Positions 14,201 through 27,562 of a stretch of DNA of 64,000 nt are shown one piece after another. Position 1 is the first letter of the stretch, and every line of letters begins with the position of its first letter. Origin of the DNA: Halichondria panicea (taxonomy: Eukaryota; Porifera; Demospongiae; Suberitida; Halichondriidae); the NCBI RefSeq assembly GCF_963675165.1, contig NC_087377.1:5270042-5334041 (forward strand), written 5' to 3'. The position numbers and the translations under genes were made by a program. The notes below the pieces were generated by a model. It made no database searches and was not told the DNA's origin. It saw only the letters and a program-made list of their open reading frames with translations.

Positions 14201-17200
14201 GTTCAAAGAAATAGAACGTGTGTGTTTTGGCCCCAAATCAACACTTTCCAATGTTCATAAAACTCTACATACACTGTTAATGACTATACCTCTTTGAGCA
14301 CGAGGATGCACTGTGTCTTATTGTCACAGACACTGAAGCAGGAGGCTTGTGCTCCGTGACCTAACTTTGTCTTCCTCTCCCAGTCAGTATGTTCCCTGTA
14401 CACCTCATCAGAGTAGAACTGGCCCAGGAGGTACTGTAAAGATGGGCAAATAAAAATTAATGACACTATACTTTTGAGTCTTCAAACATTTTAGTTTACA
14501 CATTTGATGATTTCAACCTCTCTAAAGAGACCTCCTCTTTCACTTTTACTCTAGACCATAAAAACACTACTACGATGTGCCAAGAAACCATAGAAACATA
14601 CGTACGTGCATTATTAAGTACCTGTTTCAGTTGGTCCCTACGAGCCATGATGCTTCGTTGAATGATCTCATCTTCCTGGGGGGTATCGGGCAATCGCTGA
14701 CTCAGCATCTCTTGATACATCTCGTGTTGCTTGGCAATCATCTCAGGATCTGGTCTGAGGAAGTTTGAGGGGATGGGGAAATAATCGCTGTCCTTGTCAA
14801 CTGGGTGGGTCACCGGCTGTGAAAATGGAGAAATGGTATAATTATTAGTTGTACATGTACACAAGAGTAGATAAGAGTACATGCACATGCAAGCACATGA
14901 AGAAATGTGTCTATTGTGGCCACCCTATAAACACATCCAGGATAAAGCACACATTTCAACTTGGTTAGCAGCAAGCCACCTCCTTATTGAACCTTTTGAG
15001 AAGATATATAATACAATCAGCGTTAGTGCCCAGCTAGGCCATGTAATACAACTCCCAATGATTTCGAGAGCTCAACTATTAGCTAGGCTGGGGCACTCAA
15101 ATTCTCAGTGAGCTATGTGATTGTACTCACGTGACTACAAGGTACCTGCATTTGGTACTTCTCTTCCTCGCTCATCCCAGATTGCTTGTGGGTGGGGACT
15201 TTCCCTCCCCTCTGGGGACGGTGGTTCATGATGTGGATATCACGGTCGTACTTAGCAAGAGCCTCATCAACACCACGGACACTCTCTTCAATTAGGAGGG
15301 AGGGGTGGAAGGAGGGAGGCGATGGGAGAGCTGTGGGGATGGGTGGGAGAGAGAAATTGAAAACACAATTTTGAAGATAAAATAATCCGTACAGTGTCTT
15401 GTGATTAAAGTACTCACATTTGGTCTCTGATTCGCTGTCACTGTCATTCTCATCAGAAGACGAGTATGCAGCAATGGCGTATGGACACACTTCAGGTACA
15501 CGCTGGGCAGCAATGGCGTACAGGTTCACTTCAGGTACATCTTCAGCAGTGCTGTCCTCATGATAGGGGATGGTGTGAGGGTAGGCGGACGAAACAATAT
15601 TCGATCTCGGTGAATGAATAGCTGTTTCGTACAGAGAGTTTTGGTGTGAGGTACGTTGGTATGCATCGGGACTGTAAGCAGTAGCTGCTTGGTGACTATC
15701 GTAATTCCACTGTGACCCTTGTGGAGGGTGTGAAGAGTGGAGGTTGTATGAAGAGTGTGACCCATGTGGAAGGTGTGAGGGATGGAGGTTGTATGAGTGT
15801 GACCCTTGTGGATGGTGTGCTTCATGGCTATAACCTGGTGATACGTATCTTGGCTGGTGATCGTACCCCGACACTGCTAGAGATTGAGGTCCACTGTTAG
15901 ACTGGTCACTGTGGTAGTTGTAGCTTGCTGACGAGTTATTAGACAACTGTCGCTGGTAGCTATCCATTGGGTGGGTGGTGCCGGAGCTCAGTGATTGGTC
16001 GCCTACTACGGTGGAGGCAGAATCATCGTTCTCATGGTTGTAGTTACTGGAAAGAGGGCCCTCAAGTATATCTGGGGAGAAAGCATTACAATTAGTAGCA
16101 ATTGCTTTATTGATTTTCCTAGATGAAGAAAGGCCAATTGTGTATGTACACGTACAGTCTTTACATTCAAGACCACCAGAAAGCAGTTATACACAAACAG
16201 CAATGAGAACATGCAGTGCAATACCAACACACCGTGGTGCACAGGTCCCTCTAGAGAGCTCAAGTGTTCGTCCAGTTCAGAGAAAATGCCAGTTCCACTC
16301 GACCGTGCTGACCCTACACTGCTGGTAGACACAGAGGCTGAGGACACTCCACTAGTGCGGTCACCACTCTCAGGGTCACTCAACTTCTTGGTTCGCAACT
16401 ATAGGGGGAGAAAATCAACACAACCATGAATGTTTGGCCACATACTGGATCTGTTGGATCATTTAATGATTACCAATGCTACTTCAGGACACTCTCTGCT
16501 AAAATTATAAACATACTATTTCTTGGGTGCAACTGGTAAACGCACATTTAGCCACCATAATTATTATATATGCACATACCTTGACCATGTCTCTACCCGT
16601 GTTGAATTCTTGGATAAGTTTAGCATGAGCGGCTGTGATGCTGCCAGAACCGGTCAATATCTTGGTATGCTCGTCGCCTGGGTCTGTATCCATTCTCTGC
16701 ACAACGCGCGACCGGCGTCCTTTTTGTGGTGTTTCCTCGAGGGAACTTGGGGAACTATCGGAGGATGGAGACCACACCTCCCTGTTGGAACTAGCCTGAG
16801 ATCGTTTCCCGGGGCGACGCCGAGTTTTGTTCTCTAAAATTGTAAACTCCTGATCTTCTGAATTTAGACTGGAGAAATGTCCGTCATCTGGCGACATAAC
16901 TCGATTTTCTACATTCGATGTTTGGGGTCGACGATTAATTTCTGGAGAGTCGCTTATAACACGCTGTTGTTGAGTGAGTTCTCGTTTTCGTTTTGCAGAG
17001 AGGAAACTACTTTGACGTGGTGATTGGGGCGACTGCTCCGTCGCATGACTGTCATGTGACTCAGGAATCATATCAGGTGACCGTGAAACTGTGAAACTGA
17101 TTGATTGCCGACCGTTTGGGCCGGGAAAGACAGCTTTTTTCAAATCGGTTTGAGTGTGCTGCCTCTGTATTGGATGATAGTACAAACCAACAGGTGGTGT

Positions 17201-18640
17201 TTCAGAGTTCTTTGAGTCGCCCTGTGGTAAACTTGTGATTGGCAGAGTAGCTTCAGGCTGTGTTCGACTGATTAGCTCATTCGGTATATCCTCAACATCG
17301 TCTTCAGAACTTGAAAACTCGGCTATGGTGTCAGATCGATGATTCAAGCCAGGCTGCTGCTTCATGGCACTGAAGCTCTGTGCCATGCTGTCGATAGACT
17401 GTCTGTTAAGACTTGTGTTTGCCTGGAATTGTAATAGCGGTGGTTTTACGGGTGCCTCGTATTCAACTGCCAACTGCTGATCGGAAATATTACTTCGGTA
17501 CGGAGCACAGGTAGAGCCAATGGAAATGGTTGAAGCAATAGAGTCATGGCGATCAGGGCGTCCCTGCGTCCAGTCAAATGAATCCCTGCTATATGGGTTG
17601 TTCTCGACGCCATAGTTTGAGGGATGTGGCATTCCAGATGATGATGGACGGAGGTTGGGTAAGGTGTTCGCATTGCGTTTAGAAGGTGTTGGTGGTTGGA
17701 AGTGGTAGCTTCCTATGTGAGGATCAGTCAGTCTCTTTTTCAGCTGGTCCCTCTATGTATGTGTGTGTGTGTGGGGGAGGTTAAATAAAAATCAACATAT
17801 TTGGTATAAAGGGTCATTAAAGTAGCACTGGAAAACTACACAGGTTGATAGTGTGTGTAAAGTAGCACTGGAAAACTACACAGGTTGATAGTGTGTGGTA
17901 AAGGGTCATTAAAGTAGCACAGGAAAACTACATAGGTTGATAGTGTTTGGTAAAGGGTCATTACATTAAGAAGAACTATATTGCCACTAAGCCTTTGTGT
18001 CACCACTAACTTGGTTGTGTTGGTATACGAAAGGAGCATTAATTAAAGGCATGCATGCAGACAGACTTCATATTTACATGAGATTTTTATTTGAATTTCC
18101 TGTAAACTTGCAGGCTAGGCCTGGCCATGCAGCTGTGACACCATGTACTCACCTTGTACTGGTTTTGGCAGGGCAGTATGGGGCACTTGACTTTACAGGA
18201 GGTAGAATGCAGACTAATCCATGCTCTCAGTTTGTTACAGGACACACAGTCACTCTCTGCAGGGAGAGGGAAAGGAAAGGTATTACAAACATTGACAATG
18301 GCATTTGTGTTGATTGTAGGAAATGGAAGGTATGCAAAACTGTAAAAGACTTGCTAAAACTGTGAGACATAACTTAATAAAAAGCAACAGCTCGTTCAAA
18401 GCTACAGAGTCGTGGTCATAATATTATGTTTAGGACTGATGTACCTTGTTTGCCATTCTGAAAGCAGGCAAAGTTGCACTGGTTGTAGTGGCGAGGATAG
18501 AACCAGCGAAAGTAACAACAGATGATGTCTTCACACGGTCGAATGGTTTCACCGTATTTAATGTCGTCCAGTAGAGCTTGACACTCGAAGATGTGATCAC
18601 TGATACGATCGGCAACTACAGCATGCTTGTCGGCAGGTTT
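11262..18640 (-). CDS. TAZ-like zinc finger plus NIK/MAP3K-like protein kinase (5' end not found)
   Basis: Exons, 5' to 3' on the minus strand: 18640-18445, 18256-18153, 17752-16580, 16398-16233, 16071-15418, 15330-15146, 14816-14622, 14433-14290, 14108-13934, 13712-13581, 13293-13145, 12866-12696, 12429-12243, 11871-11651, 11432-11262 (TAG). They join in frame to 1340 residues. The first two exons give a TAZ-type zinc finger: HYNQC...DCVSC, then HSTSCKVKCPILPC followed by a basic helix, close to the end of CBP/p300 TAZ2. Residues about 100-890 are Ser/Gln-rich and look disordered, with short HSYNLH/PPQGS repeats. The kinase domain has GHGAQA, VLK, HCDIKPAN, DFGSAEI, PPE, FDVW and a C-lobe Arg (SSRLTAKE), so all catalytic residues are present although HRD is HCD. 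The C-terminal 125 residues recall the C-terminal module of NIK; NIK or Tpl2 kinship is a judgement from memory. MAP3K-type kinases act in cytosolic signalling; a TAZ finger would add a protein-binding platform. Confidence 0.85.
15713..15830 (-). repeat. Coding minisatellite (His/Ser/Tyr/Pro-rich repeats)
   Basis: Degenerate units of about 36 bp encode SHPPQGSHSYNLH-like peptides inside the kinase linker exon. The matching region of the left-arm pseudogene (1-110) has a different unit arrangement, as expected for an unstable in-frame repeat. Confidence 0.7.
17803..17966. repeat. Tandem repeat in a kinase intron
   Basis: About three copies of a 40-55 bp unit containing AGTAGCACTGGAAAACTACA and GGTTGATAGTGTGTG, some with an added TAAAGGGTCATTA. 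It lies in the intron between the second zinc-finger exon and the long linker exon. Confidence 0.85.
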
Positions 18641-20181
18641 CTGTGTGTGTGTGGGGAAAATACAGTGAAATTCATACTATTGCGATCCCTTTTCAATGAT
18701 ACATATCTCACAATTCTCTTATAAATTAAATCAAGACACTCAAGTAGAAGTACATAATGCAGAAAGCCTTGAAATCAGTATTATGCTTTCTTTCAGATCC
18801 CAAAACTGTCTGTATAACAATATAAATATACGTGTAGAGGCTACAGTAAATAATTATTTGCAATGTTGTTGATTACTATCAGTATAAATTATGAACAACA
18901 ACCAGTGTCTGGCTGCACAAGCACAAGTATGAGCTACAAACTGTACTAATATAGTAGTAGAATCCACACAGTGAAACACACAGTAAGAGACACTGGGTCT
19001 AGGCCACAGAAATAAGGGGAATTTCATGCGATTTGGTTAGGTCTAAGACAACAGCCAGAAGGACCACATGTGACAATGATAATTGTTATTCATGTGTCGT
19101 TGAATGTATTCATGCAAGTCTGGAGCAGTGGCAGTCAGAGTAGTGTGAATACAGTTTAACATGGGACCACGGTACATACAAGGTGCAGCCATGAATGCAC
19201 AGTTATACATTGTGCAAAATTTTGAATGCCTATAATACTAGGCAGATTAGTGACACCTGTCTATGCTGTGCAAGCAGGTCACCCTCTAGAGGTTATATCA
19301 ATTTTAGTACACAGCCAGGTTAATGGGCACCAAGTACCACATAAGGATTGCAGACAAAATATGCTCAAACAACCGTATGCATGTACATGTACGGAAGCTT
19401 GTGTTAACAAAGCTGCCGGTGTGTGAGGCTACAAGAGGAATGGCAGCTACATGTAGTTAACTATTAACTATTAAAGGAAATAGATGATGACGTAGTTACG
19501 GCAACCCCTTTACAAACAACATGCAAATTATAAGGAGATGCGAGGACAAAAGGACGTATAATTATGGTTATATGAAAAACACCAGAATTTTAAACAACTT
19601 ACGCATGCACACAACTAAAATTGATGACAGATGCTTTTGATAATAAAGCATTAGTGATTCTACATCCTGTTCAGTAGAAGTGTTACCGTAACATGCAATT
19701 AAATACCTATAAACTAACGTTGTCAATGTTAAATTTCCTTATATGGGAATACTACATAGGACAACTAACTTCACAAATAATAATAACTCGATCTAAAATG
19801 ATCACCCTTATAAACAACAGTAGCTGCATGTATTACAAAAGTGGCCTATGTGCTAACATACAGATCAAAACACATGCTAAGAAGACTTAGATCCCACTTG
19901 TGTGTGTTTAGCAGGGAATTATGAGCCATAATCTCATAGTTTCCCAGGGAATTATAAGCTTGAGGGTATAAAGTACAAGTACAATTTTTGAATGTACAGA
20001 AATGATAATAAAGCTGTAGCTGCATGATAATTAGCTATGGCTGTTCAGTTTTTCACTACCAGCATACTATAGCGTTTGCTGGGTTGATGGGTTCACCAGT
20101 ATCTTTTCTTGTCTCTACGAAGAACACTAAGAGCCAACGATTTTAACAGTTCTGGGTCTATTGTCACAAGCATGAAAGCAT

Positions 20182-20300
20182 GTCTTCAACTAGCCTCGAT
20201 CCCAGGCCGATCCGTCTCTAATTGAACGCTAGGTCGCCTCCTTGGCGACCTAGCGTTCAATTAGAGACGGATCGGCCTGGGATCGAGGCTAGTCTTCAAC
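20182..20300. mobile_element. Perfect palindromic foldback element with 9-bp target duplication
   Basis: The 101-bp element 20191-20291 has two perfect 48-bp inverted arms, starting TAGCCTCGATCCCAGGCCGA, around a 5-base loop (TCCTT). GTCTTCAAC flanks it directly on both sides (20182-20190 and 20292-20300). A 9-bp duplication suits Mutator-like elements, but no protein is encoded and the assignment is tentative. A shorter relative is at 41286-41333. Confidence 0.9.
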
Positions 20301-20758
20301 TTGCAGCATTTGTCAACTTCGTCCTCCTGACTTCTGTTTCTATCCTGCAGCCATGTTTCAAATTGTTTACTTCAGTAGACTCCTGTGTCTTTTTGGGAAC
20401 GATAGTGCACTGTAGCATTGCTGCAAGCTGTTCCTTGCTAGCTAGCCGTACATATCAGAACAGTTTACTGAGAAGCTGGGGTGGGGCTTGAGTGCAGAGA
20501 AAGAGAAAGAGGAGGCTGGGCTCATTTGTTGCAGAGCGCTTCCTGCACAAGGTGGAGTCACTAGTTTGTCCATTCCAATGTTGGAAGCAAGGCCAATGCA
20601 AAGGTTTTTTTAGCAGAAATCATCTAGACTAGCTTGTCAGAACAGGACATTTTCAAAAATAAAGCTGTTGCTAAGGCTTGCTGCTTTTATAGATACACTT
20701 CTTGCCTGAGGCAGCCAATGAAAAGTGGGATCTAAATCAGTTAGCACATGTGCATTCG

Positions 20759-20832
20759 ATATCTATGGTTATAGTGTCCCTCATCCCTCGGGCAAAGCCC
20801 TCGTGATATGGGACACTATAACACATAGATAC
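20759..20832. mobile_element. Short hairpin element
   Basis: The inverted arms are TATCTATGGTTATAGTGTCCC on the left and GGGACACTATAACACATAGA on the right, with a second small inverted GAGGGC/GCCCTC motif inside. It is probably a MITE remnant. Confidence 0.65.
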
Positions 20833-22312
20833 CTCATGCCCATGTACTATCTATAACATAGCCTAGCTGGGCTGTATTATAGAGGGTGACGCACCTAGGC
20901 AATTTTCATTAAACAACTTTGATAGAGAGCACATGCACACTTGTTTTTGTATGCAATGGTACGTGTGCTACAGTCGTTATTTCCTGTTTTGAAATGTGTG
21001 CTAATTGCATAACTAGGTGTGTGTGTGTGTGCCTCAAGTCACAAGGTCAAAGGTTATATTGATTTGTTTATTCCAGCTACGCACATTATAATTACATAAA
21101 GAATGCACCTTTTTGAACTTACTATCATATTCAATACATTTTTCTCAAAATCAGATTCACGAGGTTGTTTGTCAATCCAATATCTCACACTCCCAAAATA
21201 TTTAACATAATAGAGAGACACACGTACACACAAGGACCACACACGTACATACACAGTTACACAAACTGTACTCTAGCCCTCAAAATAAACAGTTGGTCCA
21301 CGACACTAGGAAAAGTATGCTCTACAATAGCTCAAGAGTGTGACCCCCTAAACCCGGGCAGTACCCAGGGAATATAGACCGACCATTTTTTGAACCACAT
21401 GCATGGGAGCCTTTGGCAGGGGAAACAAAACATTCGTTAAAGTTCACACGAACTACGAAGTGGATAATTATTATATAATGAATATCCTAAAGAAGCAACC
21501 TGAACAGAAACAATGAACATATACAGAGAAGGGTGGTACCCAGGGAGGGTGGGTGAGGGGGTGAGAGTGCATAGACAAACCATTTTTTTAACCGCATGAG
21601 AACCTTTGGCATTAGGAACAAAACAATAGTCAAGTCTACAAGATATACAGGTGTTCCTACGAGAACTATAAAGTATAGTTAATTACAACGAAGTCCAAAT
21701 GAAGTCACGAACAAGAGCGAGTTTTGTCGCTATATAGTCACAAAGGTAGGTCAAAAGTGGGGGGATCACTATGAATGGAGAAATTGCCTTATTGAATTAC
21801 GACCACCTCCTCATGCAGCTCTAACGTGAACACACCTAAGTTCTGGCAGCTATAATGTGAACACGAAAAAAAATTACATTTTCGTGACCATTACCTGGCT
21901 GGGAAAAGAGGGTGACATGTTTATTAGGGCGACTACAATGGGAAGGTTTTTACGCCCCAATTATTATGGATTTGAGATTGCGAACATACACTGTAATTAT
22001 ACCAACACACACACTGGGATATGTAAAGACACTACTCTTGCATTGTATCTGCAGATATCCATGTTAGGGCCTCAGGCTACATGTATGTATACACGGTCAC
22101 AATAGCGAACGGAAAACCCCTTCAACTAGAACTGAAATTGTGCATTTGCTCCACACAGCGAGCGTCACAATGTCCACTCATCCATCACCTAACGGTCTCA
22201 AACATGGTGGTGGCCATAATAATTATAGATGAATACGGAAATACTATTGTACGACGTATCACTATTGTATCCATTCAGTCACTAGATAGTTGAAGGAAAT
22301 CTTACGTTACTA

Positions 22313-22404
22313 ACATGCAGCTACACTCTAGACATGCATGCAGCTACACTCTAGACATGCATGTACACACTCTGCACATGCATGCAGCTACACTCTAGAC
22401 ATGT
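22313..22404. repeat. Short tandem repeat
   Basis: Three close copies and one diverged copy of a unit reading ACATGCAGCTACACTCTAG. Confidence 0.85.
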
Positions 22405-25400
22405 AATTCCCCAACAATAAATATTTAAGATGATTATTAATGATGATAATAATTATTATTTTGTCAAACTTAAAATTCAGTGACTGTTACTACTATGAGA
22501 TACAATACATATACATACACATTAACATCGTGTTTATATTAAAATACGCTGAACTTAAAACTGAAACCAAATCTCTTTGAAGTAGCGTAAAGCATACAAC
22601 ACTGACTGCTTCATAAACACACTCCCAGTAACCATAACAACACAACAGTTACGAGCACCTGCTGCTAACACAGGACCAAACACATACTATGGAGACTTTG
22701 GGGCTTTTCTACTTGGTTTGTTGGGTGACCGACCACGCACACTAATTGCAATTAATTACTAACTGGGTAACCATTACATTTTTTTAGCATACCTTAATTA
22801 TACAGATTTCATTGTACACGCAAGTATTCATTATAATCTCTCCTGATCATAATTATGTATGCAAATTATACTCATGACTAGGGTAACTATTACATTTTTA
22901 GCATTCCCAACGACCAACACTCTTCCGTGTACACTCCAAAACAGTGTACACTACAAAACAGACCACCAGTGTGAACAAAGTTGTCACAAAAGGAAAAGGA
23001 ATTAAGGAACAGGAAATTGTCAATCAAAGCAGCTGACCACAGCTATGTTTCCATAGTAACCCGGATTCCCCTCTGGAGATACTGGCCAGTGTAATTATGT
23101 GCAATAACTAAAACACAATTGCATTAGTTTCATCTCCTACTTGTGGGCAAAGTGGATCAGAATTGTACTATCGATTAATGTGCATCCTGCAAAAATTCTG
23201 AGAATCTCTCTACTACTGACACAAAATGAGTATATAGGTACATACAAGAGTGATAATAGCCCATACACCATAATTAGGGATAATAAGAAAGGGGTACAAC
23301 CTAGGCAACCACATCCCAAATTTAGACATGAACTTTGAAGAACTTTGAACTACTCACACACTATAACAGCGGCATATGCATGGTTATGATTATAAGGCAA
23401 GGTAACAAAATAATTATTAGGTCCAAATTTGAAAGGACAAGAGCCCAGGATGCAATTTAGTGGCGCCTAGGTAACACATTGATCGCACAGAATCTGTACA
23501 TAGTCGATTCTATAACGTGATGTCATGCTATAAATGGATATCTGTACTAATGGGCAAAATTGGAGCAAATACAGAGAGTCTCCTTGTCTTTGATGATGAT
23601 TGTAAATGCAACATAATCATCACATGGTTTATTCTCTACGGAAAGGGCAAGTGCAAACAAGCAGACGTGTTGTAGCCGGTCAATTGAGCAACTATCAGCT
23701 CCAAGTCTAACGAGCATGTGAATTTGCTTTTGCATTGCATGCATGCACGCATATCTATTTCCGGATACATTATTTCAATCATAATTAGTGCAGTTCTTTT
23801 TAAGCAAAATTTATGACGATAATTATAGTCATGTGTATGTATACACATCTACTAAAATTATACGTCACACCATTTTACTTGCTTGGTTAAACTCCCTGGG
23901 TTATGGCAATACAAACACGATTGTGCTGGCTTTAATGGAGTTTACACGTAATAAAAAGTCATCAATGTATCAGATGATGATGATGAGCTGAGGTGTACAC
24001 GTGCACAGAAAGTCGACCAACAAGTGAGAACATACGTGTGGTCTAACATAGACAACATAAACAAGTGCTTACACAAGGTGTGGGAAGAAACTAGAATACA
24101 CAACATGGTTTAGGGGTGGGTGGTGTAGTGTGGTGTAATTAGTTTATACCACAAGGGTTGCCATTTGCCCGAGGTGGCTTGCTTTAGGGCTTTGCTTTAG
24201 GGCTTAATTGTACCCGTATTATATACACACGTAACATAGTTTAGACTAAGTGGTAAGATATTTGTATAATCCATTTACCCACACAACCACGCACACACAA
24301 TAATAGCTAGAAATGCTATGCAGACTAATCTAAGAGATTTGGGAAAGGCAAAAATGTCTTAATTAGCGTTTCACAGCTCAAAACAATCGCTTTTCCCAAT
24401 ACACTCAACACACAATAGTAGCCAACTAATAATGCACTAGCCAGTGATCCTACAAACCATCTGCTGCTGTTTAGTAGTAGTGTGAAACTAATAGTCACAT
24501 GCACTGGTAACCTAGACTACACGTATAGTCATCACTATCCACTCCAGCTGTGTTTGTTCTCATTCAATTACTCGCAAATACAAACATGTCGTGCTGGCTT
24601 TAAATGAATCGGTCACTCTACCCAAGTCAAGTCTCCATAGCATGCATGTGTTTGGACCTGTGTTAAGCAGGCCAGTACCTCCTTTACTATAGAGCCACTG
24701 TCGTCGGTCTATCCAGATGTACAAGGGTGCATGACGGCTATAAACAAGAAACGCTCTAAACAGGCTTTACTGTAATGTAACGTTTCAGCTATAATATTAT
24801 AATAGCTCCCACACACTTTCCTATACCACAAGCGCATGCTATAACAACTCAAATATTTGGAGGGATTATTTCCAGCAAACCATTATCAACAGATGCATAC
24901 CACAAACAACAGCCCAGCCATAGAAAATAACCAAACACGCTCTAAAAAATCTGTATAAGGCAGGAAGTTCCAAAAAAGCCAGGGGACCGCTCTACATGCC
25001 TCCACATAAGTAAGAGATTGGGCTAAGCACCCGTACAAGTGTTGACTGTTGTTGTTGGCTGTGACAAACACAGGAAATACTTAAGAAAGGATAGTATAAA
25101 CTACATATCCGAAGGCTTCTCGTGCAAACCACTGCATGTGTCTGATTATAATTATAGCATTCTAGTGGAATATAAAAAGTGCCCTCCAAATAAATAATAA
25201 GGTAAACTTGTAACAGGCACCATTAATTAATATACATGCAACTACTGGGTTTTTTCTTACTTAACAAGAAACCATCTCTCAATCTATGAAGAACGAAATG
25301 GATATACTCCTAAAGTGTCCTTTATTCAGAGGCAGGCTAGTACTGCATCTACGTACGTAGCTAGGCGAGACCACACTCAAACATCAGTAAAGTTAGTTTG

Positions 25401-26306
25401 ATAAAAATGTTCATTCAAAATACATGCTCTATAATCATGCATATAGAGTTGCATCAGCACCAATTACATGCACTCGATCAGCAAACATTTTTTGTTATCC
25501 CAAAGGCAGACTACGACACTTAGTACTCATACAGAAAAAATATTTTCCCAAAAAATCGGTGCCAGAAATTCTACACCTCAAGGGCGTTAAAGTAAATGAG
25601 TGGGCGCGTGGTTACTGTGACATATCTTTCGTTCATTATCACATGTTAAAATAATGTACTTGTGCATCGTGTGGGCTCAGAAACAACTCAACAGTTACAA
25701 TAGGTTGTTGTAAAGTACACAAACACGTTCGACATACACCTCAAATGAGTGGGTGTATAATATATAACACTTAGCGCAAGGAAAGCATTACCCAGTCTAG
25801 ATTAGCTCTAAGTACACATCACATAGGAAATAGAATGGTTGTGCAAAGACACAATTATTATACTGTATACATACACTCAGGCACTGTACCATATATGGGA
25901 GCAAGCGGCGTAACTATGGTGACTACATGCCACGAATCATGAGTGTGTAGCTTTAGTTTCTACATTAGATTCTTTTTTGGACCAAGCAGCAAATATTTTA
26001 ACAATTCAAATACAGTTTATGGGCACAATGAATGTATAGATTAAATTATCAAATAAACGTACAGTAACCATGGAGACTTCTCGTAGTGAACCAGGCATGA
26101 TATAAACTAATTAAGCTCTACGTGCTACAACTCTACAACAGAAGCCCAAAACATCAATGGCAAATTTATAATATCGATCTGGTCACAATAAAGTGATGGC
26201 GATCGAGGTAGTCCAATCAACAGGGCGGCAACATAACACAATTACTAATACAACTATAGACGCATGTATAACTATAGTTACAACTCACGTAAAGGCCGGC
26301 CAGACT

Positions 26307-26405
26307 GACTATCATGGGCTCCGGTGGTTCTTGCATCGTGACAGTCCTATCTGTGTGTGTGACTATCATGGGCTCCGGTGGTTCTTGCATCGTGACAGTC
26401 CTATC

Positions 26406-26433
<28 letters not shown>
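26307..26433. repeat. 54-bp tandem duplication followed by GT run
   Basis: Two essentially identical 54-bp units (26307-26360 and 26361-26414) begin GACTATCATGGGCTCCGGTG and end in TGTGTGTGT. They run into a longer GT microsatellite. Confidence 0.9.
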
Positions 26434-26442
<9 letters not shown>

Positions 26443-26956
26443 AAATATATGTGACTGGGTTAGCCAACCGTGCCCTTTGACAGAGCCACAATCACATTAA
26501 GACCACTTATACCCATCCTCTAAAAGTTCAAGTAATAATGATTTTAACCACCCTAAAGAGACCACCTCTCTTGAGATCAAGTTTTAGATATCAAAGGTTT
26601 CACCCATATGCCATAATCATTCTCTAAGGTTTGTCATAGCTAACACGTACACCATAGCAACAGTTCTCTGGTTACAGCTCTAAAGAGGAAACCAAAATTC
26701 CTCAAAACGTTCCCACACTGTGCACACAGTTTGTAGGAGTGTATACACGACCTCGGGCTATGAATGTATTTTTATCCATTTATATAATTATAGTGCTATT
26801 AATAGCTGGTCAGGATAGAGCACAGAGACGGGGCCTCACTCAAACAATCAGCTTGAATATAATTTGTTTGTGCAACAAATTAAGCAATCTAGTTAACAAA
26901 CGGTGGGCAGTGTACATTTAAATAGCTCTAGTGCATTAATTATTGTTATGCTCATA

Positions 26957-26994
26957 GTGAAAGCTAGTGAAAGCTAGTGAAAGCTAGTGAAAGC
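26957..26994. repeat. 10-bp tandem repeat
   Basis: Almost four copies of GTGAAAGCTA. Confidence 0.9.
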
Positions 26995-27544
26995 GAACAC
27001 TCTTTGGGCATACAAACAGTAATTATTATAGTGCCATGGTTGTAACAAGGAGGTGAGGTGGCCTAGCTGCCAAGTTATAAACACAGGTTCAAACTCATGC
27101 TATGGAGATGTTGGTGTTTATCAACCTGGTTGTACTAGCTATAAAGAGGGTGACCTATACAGCGTTATAAGGTCACCTACGTTTCAGCTTGTAATCATAT
27201 CAGAATGTAATAATGCATGCACTTGCCCACTACTGGAAATAGACACATGCATACACTGTTACCATAGCAAATGCTACCATTTCCTGTATAGACAACTTAA
27301 GACCGAGCTGGTGCAATAACTACGGCCCATTATGAAAATAAACAAGAGGTGACTTTTTGTACACATTTCTAGCAGGCCACCAAACAAGGGATGAATGAAT
27401 GATAAAAAATGAAGGCAAAGCTTCCGCAATGAGTTCCTTTGCATGAGCAGATGAATTTCTTAAACTTAGTTTGTTTATTTCTAGAATTATAAGCACTGTT
27501 GATTCACATACCACACACATTATGTGATTGCGGTACTAGAAACA

Positions 27545-27562
27545 GGGGGGGGGGGGGGGGGG
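27545..27562. repeat. Homopolymer G run
   Basis: An unbroken run of 18 G residues. Its exact length is likely to be uncertain in sequencing data. Confidence 0.9.
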
